DNA from: Miltoncostaea sp963762825
Lineage (GTDB): Bacteria > Actinomycetota > Thermoleophilia > Miltoncostaeales > Miltoncostaeaceae
Reading direction: 5' to 3'
Assembly: GCA_963762825.1 (NCBI GenBank)
Contig: CAVXLZ010000002.1
Span: 124,001 to 188,000 of the forward strand
DNA: 64,000 nt
The translations under genes and the position numbers were made by a program. Positions 35,360 through 44,357 of the stretch are shown piece by piece. The notes beneath the pieces were generated by a model. It made no database searches, had not been told where the DNA came from, and saw nothing but the letters and a program-made list of their open reading frames with translations. Numbering within the stretch: position 1 is the stretch's first letter; every line of letters starts with the position of its first letter.

Positions 35360-36747
35360 CCCGCCGCCTGATCGCGACCTACCTGATCCTGGCGGCCATC
35401 GTGCTCGTCGCTCTGGAGATACCGCTCGGGGTGGTTCACGGACGCAGCCAACGGCACGACCTCCAGCAGAGGGTCGAACGCGACGCCGTGGCGCTCGCGG
35501 CTCTCGTGGAGGACCGCCTGCAGGATGGCGCCCGCCCCGGCGACGCCGCGCTCGGCCGCATCGTCGGCCGCTATGCGGTCTCGACCGGAGCCCGGGTGGT
35601 GGTGGTCGGAGCCGGCGGCCGACTGCTGGCCGACTCCGACGCAACCCTGGCTCTCGGCCGCGACTTCTCGTCGCGGCCCGAGATCGCCTCGGCGCTCGAA
35701 GGCGCAGTCGCCACCGGCACCCGACGATCCGAAACGCTCGGCGCGAGCCTGCTCTACGTGGCGGTCCCCGTCGCGTCGGGTGGAACGGTGCACGGCGCCG
35801 TGCGGGCGAGCGTTCCCACCTCCCGCCTCGACTCCTTGGTGGTCCGCTATTGGCTGGTGCTCGGAGGCGTCGCCCTCGTCGTGCTCGGCGCGGTGGCCGT
35901 TGCGGGGCGTTGGTTGGCCCTCTGGGTGAGCAGACCGCTCACCAGCCTTCGCGACGCGGCCCGGCGCGCCGAGGAGGGCGATCTCGCCGTGCGTGCGGAC
36001 GCCTCGGAGGGACCCGCGGAGGTGCGCGAGCTTGCCGGCGCTTTCAACGACATGATCTCGCGGCTCGACATGGTGGTGGGCACCCAGGAGCAGTTCGTGG
36101 CGGACGCCTCGCACCAGCTCAGAAGCCCGCTCACGGCGCTACGGCTGCGCATCGAGAACCTCCAGCACGAGGTGGGTCCCGCGGTCGCGGACGACCTGGA
36201 GAGCGCCATCGGCGAGGTCGACCGGCTGTCGCGCCTGGTCAACGGGCTCCTTGCGCTGGCCCACGCCGATCGCCGCGCACCCGAGCGAACCCCCCAGGAC
36301 GTGGGACGCCTCGTGGCCGAGCGCGCGGACGCCTGGCGCTTCGCCGCCGCCGAGCGCGGAGTCGAGATCGCCGCGAGCATCGACGGCGATCTCTGGTCGG
36401 CGCTCACGCCCGGCGCCCTCGAGCAGGTGCTCGACAACCTGATCGCCAACGCGCTCGAAGCGGCACCGCAGGACACGACGGTGCGCCTCGGGGCGGGCCG
36501 CTCGGACCACGGCATCGCGGTGGAGGTCTCCGACCACGGGCCCGGCATGCCCGCCGAGGCGCGACAGCACGCCTTCGACCGCTTCTGGCGGGCGCGCGAG
36601 GATCGCGCCGGGTCGGGGCTGGGGCTCGCCATCGTGAAGAGCCTGGTGGAGGCCGACGGCGGCTCGGTGGCGCTCGAAGCGGCCCCCGGCGGAGGCCTGC
36701 GCGTGCGGATCGAGCTGCCCGCCAGGGCGACGGTGCCCGCCCACTGA
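35356..36747 (+). CDS. sensor histidine kinase (OmpR partner)
   Basis: 463 residues. Two membrane helices (about 5-25 and 165-190) around an extracytoplasmic sensor domain, then HAMP (about 190-240), HisKA with phosphoacceptor His in DASHQLRSPLTALRLR (Gln where Glu is usual after the His), and the ATPase domain (DNLIANALEAAP, DHGPGMPAEAR, GSGLGLAIVKSLVEADGG). It is translationally coupled to the response regulator before it. The signal is unknown; its place among redox cassettes suggests an envelope redox or metal signal. Confidence 0.9.
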
Positions 36748-36779
36748 GCGGTCCGGCGCCCGGCGCCGTCCTTCCCATT

Positions 36780-36810
36780 CCCTTACCCGCCGTGGGTGGA
36801 GCCCTTACCC
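36780..36810 (+). promoter_or_regulatory. CCCTTACCC direct repeat
   Basis: CCCTTACCC at 36780-36788 and again at 36802-36810, exactly 22 bases (two helical turns) apart, 52-82 bases before the DUF2231 gene. Related CTTAC elements lie before the other redox genes (GGACTTACG at 40072 and 44414, TCCTTACCC at 41338, CCCTTACCC at 44523). OmpR-type regulators bind direct repeats in phase with the helix, so the regulator at 34694 is a candidate. Confidence 0.5.
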
Positions 36811-36861
36811 GGTCGTGGCGAACATGCCCTCGCCCCGACCACCGCCGAGAGGACGACGTCC

Positions 36862-37389
36862 ATGTTCGATGAGCTCTTCGGTCTCCCCGCCCATCCACTG
36901 CTGGTGCATCTGCCCGTGGTCCTCATCCCGCTGACGCTCGCGATCGCGATCGCGGCGGTCGCCTGGACGCGCGGGCGCAAGGTCCTCAGCCTGGTGGTGG
37001 CCGGAGCCGCGGCAGTCAGCATGATCGGCGCGCAGATCGCCGTGATGAGCGGCGGTGCCCTCGAGGAGCGCGTCCGCGAGACCGACCTCGTGCGGCAGCA
37101 TGCCGATCTGGGCGAGGGGACGCGGACCTTCGCGATCGTGGTGTTCCTGGCCGCCGTGGCCTTCGTGGTGCGCGAGTGGGGCGGCGCGCTGCGAGTACCG
37201 GGCGCCGAACGGCTGCGCGCGCTGCTCGCGCCCCGGGCGGTCGGTGTCGTTGTGAGCGTTGCGCTCCTGGCGAGCGCCGGCCTCACGACCGTCTGGGTCG
37301 TGCGCACCGGCCACATCGGCGCGAAGGCGACCTGGAGCGAGCTTCCCGCCGCGTCGCAGAACGGCCCCTCCGGCCGGGACCGCGACTGA
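36862..37389 (+). CDS. DUF2231 membrane protein
   Basis: 175 residues from ATG 36862. It begins with the DUF2231 signature (LPAHPLLVHLPVVLIPLTLA, with a His pair at the membrane edge) and has four hydrophobic helices; a last one near 137-155 is followed by VVRTGHIGAKATW, another typical block. The family is thought to be a heme- or redox-related membrane protein, but its role is not established. It lies just after the two-component genes and convergent with cassette 2, and carries the CCCTTACCC repeat in its promoter region, so it is likely part of the same regulon. Confidence 0.82.
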   Translation: MFDELFGLPAHPLLVHLPVVLIPLTLAIAIAAVAWTRGRKVLSLVVAGAAAVSMIGAQIAVMSGGALEERVRETDLVRQHADLGEGTRTFAIVVFLAAVAFVVREWGGALRVPGAERLRALLAPRAVGVVVSVALLASAGLTTVWVVRTGHIGAKATWSELPAASQNGPSGRDRD

Positions 37390-37397
37390 GCGAGTGG

Positions 37398-38009
37398 TCA
37401 CCCCGCCCCCGCCCCGGCCCGCACGCCCGCCTCGGGCGCCCGCGCCGGCGGACCCGGCGCCTGCGCCGCCTCGCGGGGCGGGCGCCGGGCGGGCGTGGTG
37501 ACCCGCCAGGCCGTGAGGCCGACCACCGCGGCGATCGCGGCGACGTAGCCCGCAAGCGCCCAGGGACGCGCGCTGTCGGTGCCGCTGAGCAGCCCGTGTA
37601 ACGCAGCCCCGACGAACACCAGGTACGTCGCATAGTGGAGGCGTCGCCAGTTCTTCACCCCGATCCGCTTGCGGTAGCGAAACGACAGGTGGATCAGCAG
37701 CATCAGCTCGGCCGCGGCGACGCCGACCCCGGTCCAGAGCGGTCGATAGGGCACCAGCCCCGGCACCACCAGGGCCTGCAGCGAGATCTCGACCGTGGAG
37801 TCGAGCACGAGCGCGATGCCGTGGAGGGCGACGGCCATGAGGCTGACAAGCGAGAGGAACCGGTGCACGTCGGTCACGCCGGCGGGTCTCAGCGACGGCA
37901 GCGGGCGCCCCTTCAGCACGAGCCCCGCAACCACCGTGGCGCTCACCAGCACGAAGGCCAGCAGGCCCGTCGCACGGGCGATGAGCCAGAAGGTCGGATC
38001 GTGTGCCAT
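37398..38009 (-). CDS. ferric-reductase-like transmembrane b-heme protein (cassette 2)
   Basis: 203 residues. Heme-ligand His pattern identical to the cassette 1 copy: His49 and His63 (DVHRFLSLVSLMAVALHG), His125 and His138 (LHYATYLVFVGAALHG), with the shared middle segment VVPGLVPYRPLWTGVGVAAAE. It ends in a Pro/Ala/Arg tail on the cytoplasmic or outer side. One-base overlap (TGATG) with apbE upstream. It should pass electrons between a cytoplasmic donor and an extracytoplasmic flavin or metal. Confidence 0.85.
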   Translation of the reverse strand: MAHDPTFWLIARATGLLAFVLVSATVVAGLVLKGRPLPSLRPAGVTDVHRFLSLVSLMAVALHGIALVLDSTVEISLQALVVPGLVPYRPLWTGVGVAAAELMLLIHLSFRYRKRIGVKNWRRLHYATYLVFVGAALHGLLSGTDSARPWALAGYVAAIAAVVGLTAWRVTTPARRPPREAAQAPGPPARAPEAGVRAGAGAG

Positions 38010-38887
38010 CAGAGTCCTCCTGCTCGACGGGTGACGCCCGAGTCGGACACGAGCACGCAGGGCACGCCGAGAGCATCCGCCTCGACCTGGGCCGCCTCGG
38101 CGCCCGAGACCAGGAAGCCGGTTGCGAGCACCTCCGCCCAGGCGGCGCTCGCCGCGACGACGGTCACGCGCATCAGATCGGTCTCGGCCGGCCGCGCGGT
38201 CCGAGGGTCGATGACGTGATGGGCCTCGTCCCCCTCCCGGAGCCAGCGGCGGCGGTCGCGACCCGACGTCGCCATCGCGCCCCGCTCGAGCGACAGGCTC
38301 AGCGTGCCCTCGCCACCCTCGACCCCGACGGCCCAGGAGCCCGCCTCGGGCACTCCGCAGGTCGCGAGGTCGCCGCCGATGTTCACGAGACACGGCCCGT
38401 AGGCCCCGAGGAGCGCACTCACTCGGTCGGCGCAGTACCCCTTCGCGATGCCGCCGAGGTCGAGACGGACGCCGGGGTCGAGGGAGATCGCACGCGTGGT
38501 GGCGTCGATCGCCACCCCTCCTCCGCACCGTGGATCGCCGCCCGTTCCACCCGCGGCTGCATCGAGGTCGATCAACTCGAACGAGCGGTCGTATCCGGCC
38601 GCCACGACGGCGTCGTGCACCGTCGGGTCGAAGCGCCCCCCGGTGCTCTCGCGGCCGGCGAGGGCCAGCGCCACGACCTCGGCGAGCTCCGGTCCGGCGG
38701 CGATCGCGCCGGTGCGATTGAGCTGCGAGAGCTCCGACTCGGGACGAAACCGGGAGAGGATCCCCTCGAGGCGGCGGATCTCGTCCTCCGCCGCTTGGAT
38801 CCCCTCGCCGGAGGTCGCGTCGCTGTCGCTGTCGATCAGCAGCTCGGCGTCCGTCCCCATCGCCCGGAAGCGCCGCGTGCGGATCAC
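38009..38887 (-). CDS. apbE: FAD:protein FMN transferase, ApbE family (cassette 2)
   Basis: 292 residues from GTG 38887, overlapping the upstream stop (GTGA), the same junction as in cassette 1. Motifs: RAMGTDAELLID, ELSQLNR, GGRFDPTVHDAV, RLDLGGIAKGYCADRV, NIGGDLATCG, MATSGRDRRRW and AHHVIDPRTARP. The active-site Asp/Thr pattern is intact. No signal peptide. It would flavinylate an unidentified partner of this cassette. Confidence 0.88.
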   Translation of the reverse strand: MIRTRRFRAMGTDAELLIDSDSDATSGEGIQAAEDEIRRLEGILSRFRPESELSQLNRTGAIAAGPELAEVVALALAGRESTGGRFDPTVHDAVVAAGYDRSFELIDLDAAAGGTGGDPRCGGGVAIDATTRAISLDPGVRLDLGGIAKGYCADRVSALLGAYGPCLVNIGGDLATCGVPEAGSWAVGVEGGEGTLSLSLERGAMATSGRDRRRWLREGDEAHHVIDPRTARPAETDLMRVTVVAASAAWAEVLATGFLVSGAEAAQVEADALGVPCVLVSDSGVTRRAGGL

Positions 38888-39405
38888 GAGGATCCGCTTG
38901 CGGTCACCGGGGCCGATCCTCCGACGCTCACCACCGGCGGCGCCGAGACCGGGGCGCCGGCCGACGGAGATCCCGTGGGTGCACCGGGAGCGGTGTAGCC
39001 GCCGCCCGATCCGCTCGGCGGGGAGTAGCCGGACCCGGAGCCACCGGAGCCGCTGCTCGCCCAGGCCTGGGCGTAGACCGTCCTCACGATGACGCGACGA
39101 TTGGCACGGGCCACGGCGAGCTTGCGCTGGTAGACGGCCTCCTCGCGCTTGCGCTGCTTCCATGCGAGGTTGACCGCACGGCGCCGCACGGCGAGTCGCC
39201 GCTCGTAGCGCTTCCAGCGCGCCGCCACGATCCGCTTGGCCTCCGCGGCCTGCTGGTTCACCTGGACGCGGCGATCGTTGAGCGCCGCAACGCGCGGATC
39301 GACGGGGGTGGCATCCCACGGATGGGCCGCAACGGCGGCCCATCCGAGGAACAGGACCACGAGCGCACCGGCGATCACATAGATCCGTCCGATGTGATTC
39401 GGCAC
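38884..39405 (-). CDS. membrane-anchored helical protein, AAHPW / APV-SS tail family (cassette 2)
   Basis: 173 residues. One membrane helix (IYVIAGALVVLFLGWAAVA) ends in AAHPW, as in 43352-43705. It is followed by a long, basic, probably coiled-coil segment (about 40-110; VAARWKRYERRLAVRRRAV), then a Gly/Ser/Tyr/Pro-rich flexible part and the tail APPVVSVGGSAPVTASGSS. The anchored helix with a flexible tail suggests a periplasmic or wall-spanning scaffold. The gene lies directly before apbE (GTGA overlap). No known family. Confidence 0.68.
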   Translation of the reverse strand: MPNHIGRIYVIAGALVVLFLGWAAVAAHPWDATPVDPRVAALNDRRVQVNQQAAEAKRIVAARWKRYERRLAVRRRAVNLAWKQRKREEAVYQRKLAVARANRRVIVRTVYAQAWASSGSGGSGSGYSPPSGSGGGYTAPGAPTGSPSAGAPVSAPPVVSVGGSAPVTASGSS

Positions 39406-39416
39406 AGTCGCTCCCC

Positions 39417-39965
39417 TCAGTCGTCGTGGCGCTCGGTCTCGGGCGCCTCGTGCCCCCGGTCCTCGCCACCCTTGTCGCCATGGTCCTCGCCGCGGTCCTC
39501 GCCTTCGGAGCGATGGCGGTCCTCGGCGTCGTCGTCGGCGTGCGCCGGGGCCGCGGGGCGGGGCGTCGGCGTCGTCGCGGGCGCGCGGTCGGCCGGGGCG
39601 GAGCGGGGCGGACGCGGCGCGGGCGAGTCGTCGCTCGCCTCACGGGCCGGGGCCAACGAGGACGAAGCGGCCCGGCCGGGCACGGCGACCACGCGGGTCA
39701 CGACGACCGGCGGCACCGAGGGCTCCCCGAGCGGATCGAACTTGGGCACCTTCGGCAGACGCGGGGGCGTTGCGGAGAGAGCGCCCTTGATCGACCGATC
39801 GGCCGCGGCGAGCTTCGCCTTCTGGGCGGCGAGCGCAGACGCCGAGATCGGCGCCGGCTCCTTGGCGTCGGCCCCGAGGTGGATCGTCTGGGTGGCGGCG
39901 GCGGTTCCCGCGGCCGCCGCGACGGCGAGCGCGACCGCGATGGTAGTGCGATGAACTGGTCTCAT
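39417..39965 (-). CDS. secreted/anchored protein with acidic His-rich tail (cassette 2)
   Basis: 182 residues from ATG 39965. N-terminal hydrophobic segment (TTIAVALAVAAAAGTAAA), then an amphipathic helix (LAAQKAKLAAADRSIKGAL), a Pro/Val-rich stretch, a Pro/Ala/Thr linker and about 45 residues dominated by Asp, Glu, His, Arg and Gly, ending ERHDD. Same plan as 34167-34544. The tail could bind iron or another divalent metal. It is the first gene of cassette 2, 107 bases from a GGACTTACG element. Confidence 0.65.
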   Translation of the reverse strand: MRPVHRTTIAVALAVAAAAGTAAATQTIHLGADAKEPAPISASALAAQKAKLAAADRSIKGALSATPPRLPKVPKFDPLGEPSVPPVVVTRVVAVPGRAASSSLAPAREASDDSPAPRPPRSAPADRAPATTPTPRPAAPAHADDDAEDRHRSEGEDRGEDHGDKGGEDRGHEAPETERHDD

Positions 39966-40089
39966 CAGGGGGTCTCCCGAGCTGGATTCCGATAGCGCCG
40001 TGACCGCATCGCGCCGCGCGTGGGGGGACGGACGATCTCGGTGCTCACCTCCACCACGCCGAGAGGTCCTCGGACTTACGTGCGGACCG

Positions 40090-41287
40090 CTATCCGTGCT
40101 TGGGCGGCTCGGGGGCCTCAGGGGCCTCGGGGGGCTCGGGGGCCTCCGGGGCTTCGGGCGGCTCGACCGACTCGGGGGTCGTCGGGGTCTCGCGCGCCTC
40201 GGGCGCCCGCTCCGTCCGGTCGCCACCACCCGAGCGCTCCCGGCTGGCGGAGGAGCTGCTCCGCTCGTCGGAGCCCTCGCGGTGAGGTTCCGTCCCGCTC
40301 TCGTGCTCCACCTCGCGCTCGCGCGGATGGTGATCTCCCTCCGCCGGCGGCGGGGACGAGACGGCGACCGGCGCGGGCACGAGCACCCGCATGGGAGCGC
40401 GTCGCACACCGCGCGCGCGCCCGGCGGGCGGGGATGTCACCGCCCGCGGGGGGGCGAGGCGACGGCCGGGTGGCAGAGGGGACCGCCGCGCCGACGCTCG
40501 CCTCGTGCGCCGGAGAGGGTGTGGAGGCCGGGGGCGCCACAAGACTCACGGAGCCGCGGACGTGGCCCGGATGCGGCACGACGGCGTGGTCGGCCACGAC
40601 GCCCCCTCCGATGACCGCAGCGGCGACGAGGCCGGCGAGGCTCGTGCCCCCGGCCAGCCGGCCGCCCGATCCCGGGGCGACGGCGGGGAGCTTGTCGAGG
40701 GCCGGCGAGCTCGCGGCCCGCAGGACCAGGCGGATGATCGGCAGCGGGAGCAGGCCCCACGCCGCCGCCCGTGCGTCGCGCATCCGCCGGCGCGCGCGGA
40801 ACAGGGACTGGTGGACCGCGTTGGTGGTGGTCTGCATGCGGCGGGCGATGGCCGTCGGCGGCAACCCCGCCTGGTCGAGGATCACGGTGCGCTGCTCGCG
40901 GGGCGGCAGCGCACCCAGCCCCTCGAGCGCCTGGCGGGCCTCCTCGCGGCCCTGGAGGACCTCGAGCGGACCCCTCGGCCGGGCGGCGACCACCTCGAGT
41001 GAGGTCTGCACGTCCTCCCCGCGACGACCGCGGCGACGCTCGTCCAGGGCCAGGTTGCGGGTCACGCGGAACAGCCAGGGCCGCGACTCGCGGATCGCGG
41101 AATCCGAGGCCTCGTGCTCGTGCAGACGCAGGAACGCCTCCTGCACGACGTCCTCGGCCAGATCGCCCCGCGCGCCCAGGAGCCGTCGCGCGTACAGCAC
41201 GAGCTCGTCGCGGTGGGCCCACGCCGCGTCGATCGGCTGTGCCGTGCCGTCGCAGGGGCGCGAGGCGCCGGGGGAGGAGGACCTCAT
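40090..41287 (-). CDS. ECF sigma factor with C-terminal membrane anchor and long charged tail; frame slip in a G7 run
   Basis: From ATG 41287. Residues about 20-85 form sigma region 2 (DLAEDVVQEAFLRLHEHE, RPWLFRVTRNLALDERR) and 120-170 region 4 (LGALPPREQRTVILDQAGL, TTTNAVHQSLFRARRRM). After a basic linker comes a membrane helix (about 214-233, SLAGLVAAAVIGGGVVA) and a Pro/Ser/Thr outer region. At a run of seven G on the plus strand (40451-40457) the original frame turns into Arg-rich noise ending at 40118; dropping one base gives a sensible tail rich in Glu, His and Ser, with EAPEPP repeats, to a stop at 40090. A tethered sigma factor with a charged tail suggests a release-type envelope response. 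The redox cassettes around it are its likely targets. Confidence 0.75.
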
Positions 41288-41340
41288 CGCGGCAGACCCT
41301 TCCACAGACCAGGCGGTGCGGCGGGCGTCTCACACATTCC

Positions 41341-42549
41341 TTACCCACTCCCAACCGAAGACGCAGAGATGGCCACCGACGCGTAGCCGAGCATCTCCTC
41401 GCGCAGGGGGGCGAGCGCCTCGGGCCGGTTGACGGCCAGCCCGCCGCGAAGCGCACCGGCCGGATCGCGGTAACGGACGAGGAATCCGTCGTCGCCCTCC
41501 GCGCAGAGCTCGGCGCCCAGGTGGGTGCCCGACTCGCCGACCATCTGCAGGCGCCAGCCGAACTGATCGGACCAGAAGAAGGAGGGGGAGTCGTCCGGGA
41601 GCTCACGGCCGAGGATCGCGTTGGCGACGGCCCGCGCGCCGGAGGCGGCGGCCGTCCAGTGCTCGCGACGGGCATGACGGCCGAGCTCGGGGCGCCACGC
41701 GCTGGCCACGTCCCCACAGGCGAAGACGCCGGGGTGGTCGGTGCGCCCGCAGCGATCGGTGGCGATGCCCCCATCGCCGGCCCGTCCGAGACGCGATGGT
41801 GGGGCGATGTCGGCGTTCGCGACGGCGCCGACGCCGATCAGGACCACGTCGCAGGCGAGGCGCTCGCCATCGCTGAGCTCCACGCCGCGCACACGGCCGC
41901 CGCGCTCGATGAGCCGCACGAGCCGGGTTCCGAGGCGCAGGTCCACCCGGTGCTCACGGATCCGTGCCGCCATCCGGCCGCCGGCCGCCGGACCGAGGAC
42001 CCGGGCGAGGGGGATCGGGGCGTCCTCGACGATCGCGACATCGAGGCCGAGCTCGCGAGCGCTCGAGGCCACCTCCGCACCCACGAAGCCGGCGCCGATC
42101 ACCACGAGCCTGCCCCCCGCTCTCATGTCCCGGAGCAGGCCCAGCGAGTCGTCGAGGGTGCGCAGGTGATGCACCCCGGCGACCACCGGGAGCCCCGGCA
42201 GACGCCGGGCGCGCGAGCCGGTGGCGAGGACGAGGTGTCGCCAGGCCATCGATCGCGACCCCACCGTGGCGCGGCGGTGGTCGAGGTCGACGTCGCGCAC
42301 GGGCGCGTCCGGCGAGATCTCGATCGCCTGATCGGTCCAGAACTCCTCGCGCCGCTGGGCCAGGGAGTCGGCCGAGCGGGTCCCCAGCAACAGACCCTTC
42401 GAGAGCGCGGGCCTCTCGTACGGGAGGTGGGGCTCGTCTCCGGCGACGAGGATCGTTCCGTCGAACCCGAGCGTTCGCAACGTCTCGGCGCAGCGGGCGC
42501 CGGCCAGGCCGGCGCCCGCGATGAGGACGTCCACGGCGTCCACGCTCAC
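41341..42549 (-). CDS. FAD/NAD(P)-dependent ferredoxin reductase (cassette 3)
   Basis: 402 residues from GTG 42549, overlapping the ferredoxin stop (GTGA). FAD-binding fold near the N-terminus (VLIAGAGLAGARCAETLR), NAD-binding fold (LVVIGAGFVGAEVASSARELG), second FAD motif (HPGVFACGDVASAW) and a C-terminal reductase domain (FFWSDQFGWRLQMVGES). This is the ferredoxin/putidaredoxin/rubredoxin reductase type. It should move electrons from NAD(P)H to the ferredoxin encoded just before it, which could feed the adjacent ferric-reductase-like protein. Confidence 0.9.
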   Translation of the reverse strand: MSVDAVDVLIAGAGLAGARCAETLRTLGFDGTILVAGDEPHLPYERPALSKGLLLGTRSADSLAQRREEFWTDQAIEISPDAPVRDVDLDHRRATVGSRSMAWRHLVLATGSRARRLPGLPVVAGVHHLRTLDDSLGLLRDMRAGGRLVVIGAGFVGAEVASSARELGLDVAIVEDAPIPLARVLGPAAGGRMAARIREHRVDLRLGTRLVRLIERGGRVRGVELSDGERLACDVVLIGVGAVANADIAPPSRLGRAGDGGIATDRCGRTDHPGVFACGDVASAWRPELGRHARREHWTAAASGARAVANAILGRELPDDSPSFFWSDQFGWRLQMVGESGTHLGAELCAEGDDGFLVRYRDPAGALRGGLAVNRPEALAPLREEMLGYASVAISASSVGSG

Positions 42550-42758
42550 ACCACACTCCGGCCGCTGTCGTCGGCGACGCGGATCGCGCCCATGGGGCAT
42601 GCCTGCGCGGCGGCGACGGCGGCGTCGCGGTCGGTCGCCTCCACCAGGGCGACGGCCACTCCGTCGGGACCGAGGGCGAAGCTCTCGGAATCGATGTCGG
42701 CGCACGCGCCGAAACCACTGCAGAGGTCACGCTCGATGGCGATCCGGTGGGTGCTCAT
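42546..42758 (-). CDS. small ferredoxin (cassette 3)
   Basis: 70 residues behind AAGGAGCATC. Cys spacing is C-x5-C (DLCSGFGACAD) and then C-P (AQACPMGAI), three Cys ligands, as in single-cluster 3Fe-4S ferredoxins that serve P450s in actinobacteria. No P450 is nearby; instead it lies between the heme membrane protein (ATGA overlap) and the reductase (GTGA overlap), so it probably links them. Confidence 0.9.
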   Translation of the reverse strand: MSTHRIAIERDLCSGFGACADIDSESFALGPDGVAVALVEATDRDAAVAAAQACPMGAIRVADDSGRSVV

Positions 42759-43351
42759 GATGCTCCTTGGTCGGTTGGACCTGACATGGGTCGTAGGGCC
42801 TGTGGTCGTGGGCCGGGCCGTGGGGAGAGCGCCCGCCACGCGGTGAGACCGACGACGGCCGCGAGCGCCGCCGCGTACATCGCCCGGGCCCACGGCAGGC
42901 CGCTGTCGCTGCCACTGGCGAGCCCGTGCACGGTGGCCCCGGCGAAGACGAGGTACGTGGCCCAGTGCAGACGGCGCCAGACGCGCGCGCCGATCCGCGA
43001 TCGGTAGCGGAAGGAGAGGTGGATCACGACCATCAGCTCGGCGACGGCGACGCCGATGCCGGTCCAGAGCGTTCGGTAGGGCATCAGGCCGGGCACCAGG
43101 TAGGACACCAGCGGGGCCGGCTTGTTCGCGTCGAGCAGCAGTCCACCGAGGTGGATGCCGAGCGCTCCGAGGGCGAGCAGCGACACCAGGCGGTGCAGGT
43201 TGACGACCACCACGGGCCTCACCCGCGACAGGACCCGGGTCTTCACGCAGAGCCCCAGCAGGATGGCGGTCGTGACCAGCAGATAGGCCAGCAGGCCACC
43301 CGCCCGGGAGAGGATCCAGAACGTGGGCGCGATCTTCTCGTGCGTCCCCAT
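42755..43351 (-). CDS. ferric-reductase-like transmembrane b-heme protein (cassette 3)
   Basis: 198 residues. The shared His pattern is His53 and His67 (NLHRLVSLLALGALGIHLG) and His129 and His142 (LHWATYLVFAGATVHG). Middle block VPGLMPYRTLWTGIGVAVAE matches the other copies. In this cassette no apbE follows; the ferredoxin and its reductase take that place, giving a cytoplasmic electron source. It starts right after the stop of the AAHPW-family gene. Confidence 0.85.
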   Translation of the reverse strand: MGTHEKIAPTFWILSRAGGLLAYLLVTTAILLGLCVKTRVLSRVRPVVVVNLHRLVSLLALGALGIHLGGLLLDANKPAPLVSYLVPGLMPYRTLWTGIGVAVAELMVVIHLSFRYRSRIGARVWRRLHWATYLVFAGATVHGLASGSDSGLPWARAMYAAALAAVVGLTAWRALSPRPGPRPQALRPMSGPTDQGAS

Positions 43352-43705
43352 TCACGAGCTCCGCGTCCATGCGACGGGCGCACCGCGCCCCGACCAGACG
43401 ACCACCGGCGGGGGCGCGACCGGCACCGCTCCGACCGACCGGCCGTTGGCGCGCTCGATCGCCGCGACCCGCGCCGCCAGAAGGCGCTGATAGCGGATCC
43501 ACCGCGTGGTCAGGACGCGGCGCGCCACCCGGGTCTGCTGGAGCAGGTGCGCCTCGCGCGCCGTCACGGCCGCCGCGCGCGGATCGGATAGGGCGATCGA
43601 CTCGGGTCCGGTCCAGGGGTGGGCGGCGATGCCCGCCCAGACGACGAAGAAGACCAGCAGGGTGATGGCGATCGTGTAGAGCCGGGCCGCCTCACTTCCC
43701 TTCAT
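43352..43705 (-). CDS. membrane-anchored helical protein, AAHPW / APV-SS tail family (cassette 3)
   Basis: 117 residues from ATG 43705, which lies inside the end of the preceding gene (14-base overlap). Membrane helix TIAITLLVFFVVWAGI followed by AAHPW, a helical Arg-rich segment (ARRVLTTRWIRYQRLLAARV) and the tail PPPVVVWSGRGAPVAWTRSS. Matches 38884-39405 in all three parts. Function unknown. Confidence 0.68.
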   Translation of the reverse strand: MKGSEAARLYTIAITLLVFFVVWAGIAAHPWTGPESIALSDPRAAAVTAREAHLLQQTRVARRVLTTRWIRYQRLLAARVAAIERANGRSVGAVPVAPPPVVVWSGRGAPVAWTRSS

Positions 43706-44357
43706 GGTTCCCCCCCTGGTCGTGAGGCCGGGGCCGGGGCTCGGGGCTCTCGGCCGGCGCGGGGGGCGGTCGCCGGGATCCTTCGGCCGAGCCCCCAGGC
43801 GTCGGGGTCCGGGGAGCGGCGGCAGCGTCGCCTCCCCCGGAGGGAGTCGTCCTGACGGCGGGGGGTTCCGGCGCGGGAGCGCGCGGGCGCACCCGCGCTG
43901 GAGCGGAGGGCGCCTCGGGCGCCGCGGCGGGGCGTGAGACGGCGGGAGCCGGATCAGGCGCCCCCGCGGCGGGCACCCGCCTCCGGCGGGTGGACGAGGT
44001 CGCGGCCGCGTCGGCGCCCGACGGGGCGGCGGCGGAGGGGACCGGTGCGGGCCTCGAGACCGCGGCTGCCGGCCCGGGGGCGCTGACGGCGCCCGGGCCC
44101 GAATGCGGTGCCGGCCCGGGCGGCTGGGGCGCCGGGAAGAGCAGCGACGGGAGGGGGGGAACGGGACTGCGCAGCGCCTGACGCAGGCTGGCGTCCAGCT
44201 GGTCGAGCGCCGCGGCGCGCCGTGCGACGCCCGGATCCTCCGCGCGCAACGGATGGTGATACGGGCCGAGGCTCGTGGTCCTCGAGAGGCCAATCGATCC
44301 AACGAATGCCGCGACACAGGTGATCAGCGCGACGGCGACCGTGTCGATCCGTCTCAT
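43692..44357 (-). CDS. Pro/Ala-rich anchored protein, first gene of cassette 3
   Basis: 221 residues from ATG 44357, behind GAGGAGGACCAGG. Hydrophobic N-terminal helix (TVAVALITCVAAFVGSIGL), an amphipathic helix (AAALDQLDASLRQAL) like those in 34167-34544 and 39417-39965, and then about 150 residues of Pro, Ala, Ser and Arg that are probably disordered and may span the cell wall. The tail ends in a weak His/Glu patch (HDQGGNHEGK). A GGACTTACG element lies about 57 bases upstream, in a 232-bp region shared with the divergent cassette 4. Confidence 0.62.
   Translation of the reverse strand: MRRIDTVAVALITCVAAFVGSIGLSRTTSLGPYHHPLRAEDPGVARRAAALDQLDASLRQALRSPVPPLPSLLFPAPQPPGPAPHSGPGAVSAPGPAAAVSRPAPVPSAAAPSGADAAATSSTRRRRVPAAGAPDPAPAVSRPAAAPEAPSAPARVRPRAPAPEPPAVRTTPSGGGDAAAAPRTPTPGGSAEGSRRPPPAPAESPEPRPRPHDQGGNHEGK

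Noticed and set aside
40100..40165. Repeated GGGGCCTCGG-like units as a DNA repeat or possible array.
   Set aside because: They encode the EAPEPP repeats of the sigma factor tail; no spacers or longer unit.
42786..42800. GGGTCGTAGGGCC near the start of the ferredoxin gene, resembling the GGTCCTASGWCC element.
   Set aside because: It lies within the coding end of the heme protein gene, has a mismatch in the core and lacks the CAATCGGAC flank; likely chance.
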